This document shows, piece after piece, positions 1 through 6,855 of a stretch of DNA of 12,134 nt. Source of the DNA: Candidatus Poseidoniaceae archaeon. Lineage in GTDB: Archaea; Thermoplasmatota; Poseidoniia; Poseidoniales; Poseidoniaceae. The notes under the pieces were generated by a model. That model was given only the letters and a program-made list of their open reading frames with translations. It was not told the origin of the DNA and did not search any database. The stretch spans positions 1-12,134 of the forward strand of contig DUJK01000080.1 in assembly GCA_013329925.1 (NCBI GenBank), given 5' to 3'. Position 1 is the stretch's first letter. Each line of letters begins with the position of its first letter. Both the position numbers and the translations under genes were made by a program.

Positions 1-254
1 AATTCTTTTGCTGCACCATACGTTACTGCTGCCATTTTATTCAAAATTCTACCACGCTGAGCCGGATCCATATTCTTCCATTCAGAACTGACTAAAGCAT
101 CCCTAGATGCTGAAACACAACGGTTCACATCATTTATCGATGCTTTTGGAACTCGAGCAATAGTTTCACCTGTTGCTGGGTTTATTGCTTCACTATAATC
201 GTCATTTTCAGAACTAGTCCACTCGCCTGCAATGTACATCTCTTGCTCGCTCAT
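1..254 (-). CDS. Aldehyde dehydrogenase, N-terminal part (runs off the left edge)
   Basis: NAD(P)-dependent aldehyde dehydrogenase superfamily; it would oxidise an aldehyde to the acid in the cytoplasm. Only 84 N-terminal residues are visible from the start at 254, and the catalytic Cys and Glu lie outside the window. Recognition rests on the family's N-terminal pattern: MYIAGEW near residues 6-12, then INPATGE (residues 24-30), then a segment resembling the usual 'vn.av..A..A' helix with W59 and the PAQRGRIL stretch (residues 64-71). The frame stays open upstream to an ATG at 335 and also has an ATG at 239. I prefer 254 because the family motif starts about five residues later and the upstream 27 residues do not resemble the family. 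No strong ribosome site is seen. The gene diverges from the kinase gene at 371, with a TATA-like box between them. Substrate cannot be told from this fragment. Confidence 0.85.
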   Translation of the reverse strand, partial: MSEQEMYIAGEWTSSENDDYSEAINPATGETIARVPKASINDVNRCVSASRDALVSSEWKNMDPAQRGRILNKMAAVTYGAAKE

Positions 255-337
255 AAACCGTCCATGAAGTGAACGTTCAAAGGTGTTCGCCTCACAATCT
301 AGATTAGCAATTGACCCTAATCGGTGTTTTTTCATGA

Positions 338-350
338 TAACTATATTTGA
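338..350. promoter_or_regulatory. TATA-like box in the divergent intergenic region
   Basis: The segment reads ACTATATTTG on the plus strand and CAAATATAGT on the minus strand. Its centre is about 27 bp upstream of the ATG at 371, the distance expected between an archaeal TATA box and the transcription start. This suggests a near-leaderless transcript for the kinase and favours ATG 371 over the TTG at 347. On the minus strand it could serve the aldehyde dehydrogenase with a start site near 318. This is pattern-based inference only. Confidence 0.4.
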
Positions 351-370
351 CAGATTGTCCTACAACACAC

Positions 371-1036
371 ATGGCTCAAACAATCGGTCTTGCTGATGCC
401 ACGGCAAGAACCATTGCGAATCGTCCGCCAAGGCTGTTGATTATCGCCGGTGCAACAGGAACTGGAAAATCCACTGTGGCAATGAAAATTGCCGCTAAGA
501 GCAACTTTGCCAGACTTCTCTCAACAGATGCTATCCGAGAGATAATTAGAACATATGATGTCAATGGCGAAAACCTTGCTTTACATCGTTCATCTTTCTC
601 AATCGGTGAATCAAATGATGCAGTTATTGATTGGTTGGATACTTGTCAAGCGGTTGAGAATGGCATAGAGGCAACAATAAATCGTGCTATGCGAGAAGGT
701 ATTGATTTGCTTATAGAAGGAGTACATATCGTACCCAGCGACAGATTAATTCGGAATTGGATTGATTCTGGAGGAATTGCAGTTGGAATTATTATGGCTG
801 TTAGTGACCCAAACAAACACAAGGAAATGATAAAATCACGAGATGCTCACTCATTTCGCAGACCAGATCGTTACATTGCCAATTTTGACCGAATCAGAAA
901 GATACAGGATGGCCTCATAGAACGCTCCAAAATTTCGTCCTGGCCGGTTGTAGATATTTCGAGAGTTAGTAGTGACCACGAAAAAATTGAACATTACTTA
1001 GATGTTGCTTGGAATGATAAGCAAACTAAGCAGTAA
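371..1036 (+). CDS. P-loop kinase of the 2-phosphoglycerate kinase family (COG2074-like)
   Basis: A 221-residue cytoplasmic P-loop kinase. Seen: Walker A GATGTGKS at residues 27-34; STDAIRE at 51-57; an LHRSSF segment near 71-76; and IEGVHIVP at 115-122. This order and these motifs match archaeal 2-phosphoglycerate kinases, which phosphorylate 2-phosphoglycerate to 2,3-bisphosphoglycerate, the precursor of cyclic 2,3-diphosphoglycerate in some methanogens. The protein is shorter than the methanogen enzymes, which carry an extra N-terminal region (ATP-cone in some relatives); here only about 20 residues precede the first beta strand. The frame is open back to a TTG at 347, but ATG 371 fits the TATA spacing. 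The substrate is uncertain because small P-loop kinases with zeta-toxin-like folds share this architecture. Its 3' end overlaps the convergent pilin-like gene by 11 bp. Confidence 0.7.
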   Translation: MAQTIGLADATARTIANRPPRLLIIAGATGTGKSTVAMKIAAKSNFARLLSTDAIREIIRTYDVNGENLALHRSSFSIGESNDAVIDWLDTCQAVENGIEATINRAMREGIDLLIEGVHIVPSDRLIRNWIDSGGIAVGIIMAVSDPNKHKEMIKSRDAHSFRRPDRYIANFDRIRKIQDGLIERSKISSWPVVDISRVSSDHEKIEHYLDVAWNDKQTKQ

Positions 1037-1469
1037 TGATAAACGTGAAATTAGTTTCCAAGGTAGATGAATCATCTGTTACACCTAATTCTAAGGAGAT
1101 AGACATTGATGATGCGTCAACCACAACAGTAGTGATATTCAACATTTTCACCTCGACACCTCTTATTTCTCCGTGATGTAGCAGGTCATCATGAATACTT
1201 TCCATTGCAATATCTGCTGCATCTAGACGTTCTAAGCCCGAATTAATCCATAACTCAGTACGGTTTTCGGCAAGTGAAGGAAGCTCTTGCATAACTTCCT
1301 TTGTAGTCTCGATGACAGAATCCGAATTTACTTCATGAGCAGATGTTAGGCCTGCTACCTTCACACTAAAAACTGCCATCGACAATAATGAAAGAAGAAG
1401 CACTACTCCAGTCGCTAATAGCATTTGAGCACGATCATCATTAGTTTTTTGATACCTTGTTGGACGCAT
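1026..1469 (-). CDS. Small pilin-like / pseudopilin-like membrane protein (last gene of pilus operon)
   Basis: A 147-residue protein with a short basic N-terminus, then DDRAQM (residues 11-16) leading into one strong hydrophobic helix (about 17-40), followed by a polar extracytoplasmic part of about 105 residues ending in beta-like stretches. This 'DR(G/A)Q + hydrophobic helix' layout resembles the small uncharacterised pilin-like proteins found beside TadA/TadC genes in haloarchaea (family knowledge, from memory). The start at 1469 is chosen because it overlaps the stop of the upstream gene as TAATG, a typical translational coupling; an in-frame ATG at 1493 lies inside the previous gene. There is no classical Glu at +5 after a Gly/Ala, so cleavage by a prepilin peptidase is uncertain and it may be a minor, uncleaved component. 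Confidence 0.6.
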   Translation of the reverse strand: MRPTRYQKTNDDRAQMLLATGVVLLLSLLSMAVFSVKVAGLTSAHEVNSDSVIETTKEVMQELPSLAENRTELWINSGLERLDAADIAMESIHDDLLHHGEIRGVEVKMLNITTVVVDASSMSISLELGVTDDSSTLETNFTFIITA

Positions 1470-1909
1470 TAAGCACCACCGCCTATATTCCATAAAGTAA
1501 GACTAATAGTCCAAGCATCGGAGTTAACTGTAACCAAATGATGAACCGTCACAGTGGGCCCTGAAGAGGTACCAACAAGCCCATAGGGGTTTGAGGTTGC
1601 GCTGTTTTTAGCTAGCCAGCAGTTGGTTTGTTTACCATTGGTTAATGCCTCTTGAAGAATTGTGCAAGCACCATCATAATCAGAATCTGCAAGTAATTCA
1701 ACAATCCTATTTTCACCACTTATTTCTGCATCTAATCCCAATCCATACTGGAGAACTGATTCACCAGCTGCCTCCAAACTAGCATCGTGAGCAATAGAAC
1801 GAGAATCTGGTACGTCAATTCTTATCAAAAAAGTTGCAGACATAAAAAATAACCAGAATAACGTTAGCATTTCAAGAATGTGAATTTGCCCATATTCGTC
1901 CTTTTGCAG
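1469..1909 (-). CDS. Small pilin-like protein, probable CTG start
   Basis: A 146-residue protein if translation starts at CTG 1909. The N-terminus then reads KDEYGQIHILE (residues 3-13) directly before a hydrophobic helix (about 14-30), giving the Gly-Gln-x-His-x-x-Glu arrangement seen in archaeal, especially haloarchaeal, pilin-like proteins. The first in-frame ATG (1870) would begin inside the hydrophobic helix and delete this motif. A GAGGAG ribosome-binding sequence sits 8 nt before the CTG, none precedes ATG 1870, and a TAG at 1910-1912 rules out a longer frame. The remaining 115 residues are polar, with cysteines at 82 and 97 that could form a disulfide outside the cell. It lies 12 bp after the platform gene and overlaps the next gene by one base (TAATG). 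The role as pilin or pseudopilin is inferred from position and helix. Confidence 0.6.
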   Translation of the reverse strand: MQKDEYGQIHILEMLTLFWLFFMSATFLIRIDVPDSRSIAHDASLEAAGESVLQYGLGLDAEISGENRIVELLADSDYDGACTILQEALTNGKQTNCWLAKNSATSNPYGLVGTSSGPTVTVHHLVTVNSDAWTISLTLWNIGGGA

Positions 1910-1917
1910 CTAATCAA

Positions 1918-1923
1918 CTCCTC
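1918..1923 (-). promoter_or_regulatory. Ribosome binding site deciding a CTG start
   Basis: GAGGAG on the minus strand overlaps the stop codon of the 539-aa platform gene and ends 8 nt before the CTG at 1909. It is 47 nt from the first in-frame ATG at 1870, too far to serve it. It therefore supports the longer, pilin-motif-containing reading of the next gene. Confidence 0.55.
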
Positions 1924-3541
1924 AAATAGATGAAGGCACAAAAGCACCGCCCGAAGGATTTAATCCGATAGTGTATGTTGAGTCTGATGTAGTGATTACT
2001 TGAGCAAATGCATGACTAGAATCACCGATAAGATCGGGACTGAATACTAATAAATTAAAAGCCAGTAATGCGGCAATTATCATCATACCTGAGTGCTTGA
2101 AACCCGCTGAAAATCTACCATTCGCCATAAGTCCCGCCATAGAACCATTACCAATCGCTTGCATTGTGACACCATAATAGAAGACTGTGACGAAAAAGAG
2201 TGGGTCAATCGACCTTATTGTCATATTACCAATATTTGCTCCACCTGAATCTCCGCCGCCTTCATCACCGGAGTTTGATTTTGCAATAGCTGGAATAAAT
2301 ACCTTACCTAACAGAGTAATTACTCCCAAGAAAACGAAATAAGAGGTCCATATAACCGCAATATAGGAGCCAATAGCCCTTGTTCGTTCCCCTTCTAAGA
2401 ATTTTATTTCTCTTGAATCGTTAGCAGCAGTAACCAAAATATCCGAAATTTTACCTCCAGCCCTGTCTGCTTCAGCAATCAAGGTAATAGCACGTTTAAC
2501 CAATGGAGTACCAACACGGTCTGCGAATTGTTTAATGACGTCGCTAAACTTTATGCCCCAACTAAGCTGGTCAGACATCTTTTTTACTTCATCATTAAGC
2601 GCTCCGTATTCTGATTTGACCAGTGTTTGAACTGCAACTGTCATAGAAAGACCACCTTTCCAATACTCTGCCATATCTCTTAGGAAGTCAGGAAATTTTG
2701 CTTCGATTTCATTTTTTCTAGTCTCTACTTTTTCCCAATAATATGACGCTGGATAGAGTAAGAAGAAGAAGGTAAAGCCGAAGAAATTAAGGAAAATCAT
2801 TGGCCTTAAATCCAAAGGCCCCAATTCTATTTTTGGTCCCAACCAGAATGATTTATTATTCATATTAGTTGGAATCCCATCATAAAAGTCAACACTCATA
2901 TCAAATTGTGCTGAACTAATTCTTTTACCCTCTTCAAGCGAAAATATCGCAATCTCATATTTGGTATCTGGTTCTATATTATCTATTTCAATATTACAAA
3001 CATCACTAGCCTTGCCAGTTTTACCTTCAAAGAAACCTCCAGGCACAATTTCTCCATTCGAATCTCTTATCACTACTGTGTAATCTGTGGGAGTTGTTGC
3101 GTCGACTTTGCAATCTAGAGATAACGGCTGCTGGACTATTACAGAGCCTTTATTCTGTTCGGGCATCCCTGGGACATCGAAGGTCTTACCTTTAGACACA
3201 AAGTTTACCCAAGGACTTTCCGACCATTCCAATTGATCTGGATCATCCTGTAATATTGCACATGATTCATTTGCTTGGTAACTTGGTTTGAGGGCCCCAC
3301 TAAATTCTGCAGAATAATCGTTACCAAGATCATCTTGAGAGGTTGCTCCACAAAACACATTGGTAAACATTGGTTCCCCATTTGCCGTCGGGATAAATCC
3401 GGAATTTGTCACCCACATAATACCTGAAGACAAACCTAAAATTACTGAGAAAAAGATGATGATGTACAGATTTTTTAAGGTCTTATCATCCTTAGGAAGG
3501 TCTAGTTCGACAACTAGTTTTTTCTTTTTCTTCCTAGCCAT
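1922..3541 (-). CDS. FlaJ/TadC-type pilus platform membrane protein with large ectodomain
   Basis: A 539-residue polytopic membrane protein of the type II/IV secretion F-domain family, the inner-membrane platform on which the ATPase acts. Layout: basic N-terminus with a run of lysines (4-8); a helix (about 24-45); a roughly 195-residue extracytoplasmic region (46-240) with four cysteines at 64, 94, 144 and 182, whose second half (about 140-205) looks fibronectin-III/Ig-like with a PDTKYEI strand; a helix (about 248-268); a cytoplasmic F domain (about 280-390) including FPDFLRDMAEYWKGG and IAEADRAGGKISD; then three more helices (about 391-415, 446-465, 485-501) and an extracytoplasmic tail. 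The F-domain match is strong; the ectodomain fold is inferred. A strong GAGGTGA ribosome site overlaps the upstream gene's stop. The pairing with a second, smaller FlaJ-like gene just upstream suggests a heteromeric platform. Confidence 0.85.
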   Translation of the reverse strand: MARKKKKKLVVELDLPKDDKTLKNLYIIIFFSVILGLSSGIMWVTNSGFIPTANGEPMFTNVFCGATSQDDLGNDYSAEFSGALKPSYQANESCAILQDDPDQLEWSESPWVNFVSKGKTFDVPGMPEQNKGSVIVQQPLSLDCKVDATTPTDYTVVIRDSNGEIVPGGFFEGKTGKASDVCNIEIDNIEPDTKYEIAIFSLEEGKRISSAQFDMSVDFYDGIPTNMNNKSFWLGPKIELGPLDLRPMIFLNFFGFTFFFLLYPASYYWEKVETRKNEIEAKFPDFLRDMAEYWKGGLSMTVAVQTLVKSEYGALNDEVKKMSDQLSWGIKFSDVIKQFADRVGTPLVKRAITLIAEADRAGGKISDILVTAANDSREIKFLEGERTRAIGSYIAVIWTSYFVFLGVITLLGKVFIPAIAKSNSGDEGGGDSGGANIGNMTIRSIDPLFFVTVFYYGVTMQAIGNGSMAGLMANGRFSAGFKHSGMMIIAALLAFNLLVFSPDLIGDSSHAFAQVITTSDSTYTIGLNPSGGAFVPSSI

Positions 3542-3545
3542 TTTC

Positions 3546-3552
3546 TCACCTC
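3546..3552 (-). promoter_or_regulatory. Strong ribosome binding site of the 539-aa platform gene
   Basis: GAGGTGA on the minus strand, almost the full complement of the archaeal 16S rRNA 3' end, lies 4 nt before ATG 3541 and overlaps the TGA stop of the preceding gene. It indicates coupled translation of the two platform subunits. Confidence 0.6.
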
Positions 3553-4570
3553 ACATTTCTTGTTCTTTACTGCTTGTGTAAACTAATACTGCATAAGCTA
3601 TGTGAATCATTGGTATGAATCCTAGAACGATGCCATAGAGCATGCCCTCTGACATCTGAGCGCCAGAGCCTGAAACCCAGAACATAATTACCAGCATCAC
3701 AATAAGGAACAAAGGCATTGCTACAGCTACTACAATATATGATTCTGCTAACAAGGCAATTGATTCAAGGAATTGTTGCAGTCTAGTACGATTTTCTCTC
3801 ATGTAATGCTCGGCACGATTAAGGAAATACAATTTAAGATGCCCACCTGAAGATAAGGTTCCAACCATACCTTGGAAAAACTCTGTCAACCATATCGATG
3901 CTGCTCTATCAACACTCATTTTAATTGCGGTAATCAAATCATAACCCAAAAGGGTAACATCTCGATAGATTAGACCCGCATCTTCAGATACATCCCCGTA
4001 GATATCTTTGTTCATCGCTAATGAACGGAAAATCTTGGCTGGTGTTGCATTTGCTGCTGACATTGCCGCAGTATATGATGCTGCGTAAGGTAGGTATTTT
4101 TCAATTTGAGCGCCTCGCCTGTCTGCTTCTCTTTTTGCACCACCCCGAACAAGCATGAATCCTGTATATGGGATAATTGCACCTCCAAGTAGTAGAATGA
4201 ACAGTTTTAACGGGACTGGAAAGATTCGAGTTGCATATTCTGGACAACCATTACCTGGTTTTGATTTGTCGATTAACTCTGGTTCCCAATATTCCCAGTC
4301 TAAACATGGATTAATTGTTGCTGGGTCTTGAAGAGTCTCCCAGAACGCAATTACCCCAATCTCGGGCATGAAAAATATCCCAACGATTCCCCAACATACA
4401 AGGGTGATAGCTATGGACGTGAAAATAACTGTTGACAGATATACTTCAGGCATAATCCCCATTGAACCTTTTACCAAATTCTCAGATAGTTTAGCATCCC
4501 TACGGGCGCGTTTCTTCAAAATTCTACCGAGGATTCTATTACAGAATCTTTGCCATGCAGTAAGTTCCAT
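3551..4570 (-). CDS. FlaJ/TadC-type pilus platform membrane protein (short paralogue)
   Basis: A 339-residue membrane protein of the type II/IV secretion F-domain family. Layout: a strongly basic cytoplasmic N-terminus (about 11-28); a helix (about 43-68); a roughly 50-residue extracytoplasmic loop with cysteines at 89 and 109; a helix (about 121-141); a cytoplasmic F domain (about 155-270) with YLPYAASYTAAMSA, FRSLA and an SSGGH segment; and two C-terminal helices (about 271-300 and 309-332). It would form the inner-membrane platform with the larger FlaJ-like protein encoded next, as in archaeal Tad-like systems that carry two such genes. A GGGGGTT ribosome site lies about 8 nt before the ATG, right after the ATPase stop. 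The family is confident; the partnership is inferred from gene order. Confidence 0.83.
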   Translation of the reverse strand: MELTAWQRFCNRILGRILKKRARRDAKLSENLVKGSMGIMPEVYLSTVIFTSIAITLVCWGIVGIFFMPEIGVIAFWETLQDPATINPCLDWEYWEPELIDKSKPGNGCPEYATRIFPVPLKLFILLLGGAIIPYTGFMLVRGGAKREADRRGAQIEKYLPYAASYTAAMSAANATPAKIFRSLAMNKDIYGDVSEDAGLIYRDVTLLGYDLITAIKMSVDRAASIWLTEFFQGMVGTLSSGGHLKLYFLNRAEHYMRENRTRLQQFLESIALLAESYIVVAVAMPLFLIVMLVIMFWVSGSGAQMSEGMLYGIVLGFIPMIHIAYAVLVYTSSKEQEM

Positions 4571-4585
4571 CCTTGTAACCCCCTA

Positions 4586-6118
4586 TCAACGCAGACCGTC
4601 AACACGAGCAAGAATCTCATTCGGACGAACGTAGTATTCTGTAACGATTTGAGATACTTGATCTGCTTTTCTTATATCATTGAGAACCATCCATTCTAGG
4701 ATTCTTTTTCTGGTTCTTAACTCTCTTCGCATATCATCTTGTGAATAATTTAATTTAACCATTATCTTCTCTAAAACATATGACTTCCCACTGAATACAA
4801 AGTCGTCTGAAGTGACGTCCCATCTAAATACTTCATTTGTGATAACCTCCAATGAATTGGGATCAATACCAACAATCTCAACAAGTTGCTTCGTTCGCCT
4901 TACACGCTTACCGTTAATCCTAGTTTGGATTTGAATACTACACGCTTCTAGAGCAGGAAGTAGCACACGTGGGATATCAATCGGTTTATTCTCAAGACGG
5001 TGAACTAAAGATGGGACTGAGTCTGCGTGCACTGTAGAATAAGCACAGTGACCAGTAGCCATTGCCTGAAATAGAACATATGCCTCAGCACCACGAATTT
5101 CACCAACAATTATGTATTCAGGCCGTTCTCTTAACGCCGCTTTAAGCAGCTCGAATTCTCCAATTACACCTTCGGTAGATTCTCCACCAAAGCCTTGCCG
5201 TGTTAGACCTGGTACCCAGTTAGGTTGTGGAATGTTTACTTCTCTGGTAGATTCGATTGAAACAATTTTCATTTGCCATGGGATAAAGATACACATCGCG
5301 TTTAGAGTGGTAGTCTTTCCTGATGCAGTACCTCCAACAAACAGCATTGGAACTTCATTTTGAAACGCTATCCAAAGGTATGCTACCATCAATGATGACA
5401 TTGTACGGAAAGCAATAATATCTGCAGGAGAAAATGGATCTTCTTTGAACCTTCGAATACAGAATGATGACCCTCTAGTCGAAACCTCATGGCCCAGTTT
5501 CATGACGATACGTGAACCATCCATCAAGGTTGCATCAAGTAGCGGATCTGCTACCGAAATGTGTTTGCCACACCGTTGTGCTAGTTTGATAACATATGAT
5601 TCTAAAGAGTGGTCATCTGGCCAAAGACAAGTTGTCTCGACAGATTCGAATTTCCGGTGATAGGCAAAGATTGGTACATTGGTCCCATCGCAAGATATAT
5701 CCTCTACGTTTGCGTCATTCATCAAAACGTCCATCTCACCATAACCAATCAAATCTCGACGTAGGTAGTAGAATATCTTAGATTTTGACTTTTTATTTAT
5801 CTTCATTCCATAGGATTTGATAACCTTATCCATAGCGGTTCTGAGATACGCATCGGGATTGGCGTCGATTTCTTCGATATTAGCAGTTAGTGATCTGATG
5901 AAAATGTCCATTATTTCATCACGATACTGCTCCTCTTTCTTGGTCATTGGAGGTTCTATGATTTGATATATTATGTTCAAGGTCTGTTTATCACGAACCA
6001 CTCTTGCGAATGCATGTGGAGGCATGACCGGGTATTTGTCTAACTCATCGTATTGAGCGCGTTGCTGTGCGCGCTGTCGTTTTCCGCCGCCGCTGCGCTT
6101 TCCACGTTTCCTTGCCAT
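4586..6118 (-). CDS. Type II/IV secretion system ATPase (VirB11/FlaI/TadA family)
   Basis: A 510-residue cytoplasmic hexameric ATPase that powers pilus assembly or secretion by acting on FlaJ/TadC platform proteins. Seen: a very basic N-terminal tail (1-20); an N-terminal domain (about 60-230); Walker A GGTASGKTT (262-270); an Asp-box region reading SIESTRE (287-293); Walker B EYIIVGEIRG (334-343); and a His-box GHCAYSTVHADS (357-368). Length and motif order fit archaeal FlaI/PilB/TadA proteins. The Asp box has Ser where IED is commonly found. It is the first gene of the operon, followed after 15 bp by the first platform gene. A GGGGGT ribosome site lies 7 nt before ATG 6118, and an inverted repeat and TATA-like boxes lie upstream. 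Absence of flagellin-type genes nearby favours a pilus/Tad-like rather than archaellum role. Confidence 0.92.
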   Translation of the reverse strand: MARKRGKRSGGGKRQRAQQRAQYDELDKYPVMPPHAFARVVRDKQTLNIIYQIIEPPMTKKEEQYRDEIMDIFIRSLTANIEEIDANPDAYLRTAMDKVIKSYGMKINKKSKSKIFYYLRRDLIGYGEMDVLMNDANVEDISCDGTNVPIFAYHRKFESVETTCLWPDDHSLESYVIKLAQRCGKHISVADPLLDATLMDGSRIVMKLGHEVSTRGSSFCIRRFKEDPFSPADIIAFRTMSSLMVAYLWIAFQNEVPMLFVGGTASGKTTTLNAMCIFIPWQMKIVSIESTREVNIPQPNWVPGLTRQGFGGESTEGVIGEFELLKAALRERPEYIIVGEIRGAEAYVLFQAMATGHCAYSTVHADSVPSLVHRLENKPIDIPRVLLPALEACSIQIQTRINGKRVRRTKQLVEIVGIDPNSLEVITNEVFRWDVTSDDFVFSGKSYVLEKIMVKLNYSQDDMRRELRTRKRILEWMVLNDIRKADQVSQIVTEYYVRPNEILARVDGLR

Positions 6119-6132
6119 ACCATTACCCCCCG

Positions 6133-6158
6133 CCGATGCAATCTATGACATGCATCGG
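6133..6158. repeat. Perfect 8-bp inverted repeat upstream of the pilus operon
   Basis: CCGATGCA at 6133-6140 and its exact reverse complement TGCATCGG at 6151-6158, separated by 10 bp, lie 15 bp before the ATPase start. The repeat sits just downstream of a TATA-like sequence (6164-6169 on the minus strand), near where transcription would start. It could be an operator for a dimeric repressor or a 5' leader hairpin that limits access to the GGGGGT ribosome site. The symmetry is directly visible; the function is inference. Confidence 0.55.
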
Positions 6159-6163
6159 ACAAC

Positions 6164-6217
6164 TATAACACTTCGGTGAAATCACTACATGAAATAGCCG
6201 CACTGGCCGTAAATATA
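6164..6217 (-). promoter_or_regulatory. Candidate promoter region of the pilus operon
   Basis: Two TATA-like sequences face the ATPase gene on the minus strand: TTATAG at about 6164-6169 and CTATATTT at about 6210-6217. The first would place the transcription start near 6140, inside the inverted repeat; the second near 6187, giving a leader of about 70 nt that contains the repeat. The whole gap 6119-6228 holds no gene that I can see, so the pilus operon probably has its own promoter separate from the UPF0200 gene. Confidence 0.4.
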
Positions 6218-6228
6218 GGTCACCAAAT

Positions 6229-6783
6229 TCATTTTTGAGAAAAATTTCCAAGCCACTTTTGAGATTGATAGATTAAATCCTCAATACTGCCTTCATTTTT
6301 AATTGTGAAATCGGCCGAATTGATTAGTTCCATTAAACCCCAACCTGCCTCACGCTGTTCACGGATTTCAAACTGCGAGTAGTCACCATCTTCAGAGCGG
6401 CCCCGTGATTGCGTCCTAGAGAATCTTATTTCTTTTGATGCAACTATTGCCATGCTGCTAAACCTTGAATCCCACCTGTTAGAAAATATATCGAACTCTG
6501 CCGTACCGCGCATGCCATCAATAATCACTATTGCGTGACTATGAAGTAAATTATCAACTTCGTCTGCCAGCCGTACTGCGAGAACCTCTTCGCCGTGTTT
6601 AGCTCTCAAATCAGCAGCAACCTCGCCAAAGATAGTAGGACTTGGGTCAAGACTACGTGAGGCAACCTCTGCTCTAACCATGTCGCCCATCGACCTTACT
6701 GGTACATCTTGATTAGCCATAATCTTAGCAAACTCACCCTTGCCTGAACCCGGCATCCCGCAGACGGCAACGACTTTTCCCAT
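6229..6783 (-). CDS. UPF0200 family nucleotide kinase-like protein (dephospho-CoA-kinase-related)
   Basis: A 184-residue cytoplasmic P-loop protein. Seen: the first beta strand leading straight into Walker A GMPGSGKG (9-16); IIDGMRG (87-93) in the Walker B position; RGRSEDGD (127-134) as a lid-like segment; REQREAGWG (141-149); and ADFTIKN (157-163) near the C-terminus. This series is typical of archaeal UPF0200 proteins, distant relatives of dephospho-CoA kinase whose substrate is not firmly established. I choose ATG 6783 because family members begin directly at the first strand; an in-frame GTG at 6804 would add seven Pro/Thr-rich residues. It follows the ABC permease gene by about 70 bp on the same strand and may have its own promoter (A/T-rich stretch at about 6817-6850). 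Confidence 0.8.
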   Translation of the reverse strand: MGKVVAVCGMPGSGKGEFAKIMANQDVPVRSMGDMVRAEVASRSLDPSPTIFGEVAADLRAKHGEEVLAVRLADEVDNLLHSHAIVIIDGMRGTAEFDIFSNRWDSRFSSMAIVASKEIRFSRTQSRGRSEDGDYSQFEIREQREAGWGLMELINSADFTIKNEGSIEDLIYQSQKWLGNFSQK

Positions 6784-6855
6784 GGCTGTTGGTGTTGTTG
6801 GCACTTCTTGAAAGTACCTATTTTTCAGTATGTATGGGCATTTATTCTAAACACA

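Noticed and set aside
255..335. 27-codon N-terminal extension of the aldehyde dehydrogenase from ATG 335
   Set aside because: In frame but unlike the family's N-terminus, and it would start only about 9 bp from the TATA-like box; kept only as an alternative.
1864..1893. Nine-codon ATG frame inside the first pilin-like gene
   Set aside because: It is in another frame and too short to support; an ATG there would only matter if the sequence had a frameshift error.
3426..3540. Lysine-rich stretch near the start of the 539-aa platform gene as a low-complexity or mobile-element edge
   Set aside because: It is simply the basic cytoplasmic N-terminus of the membrane protein, like the basic tails of its two upstream neighbours.
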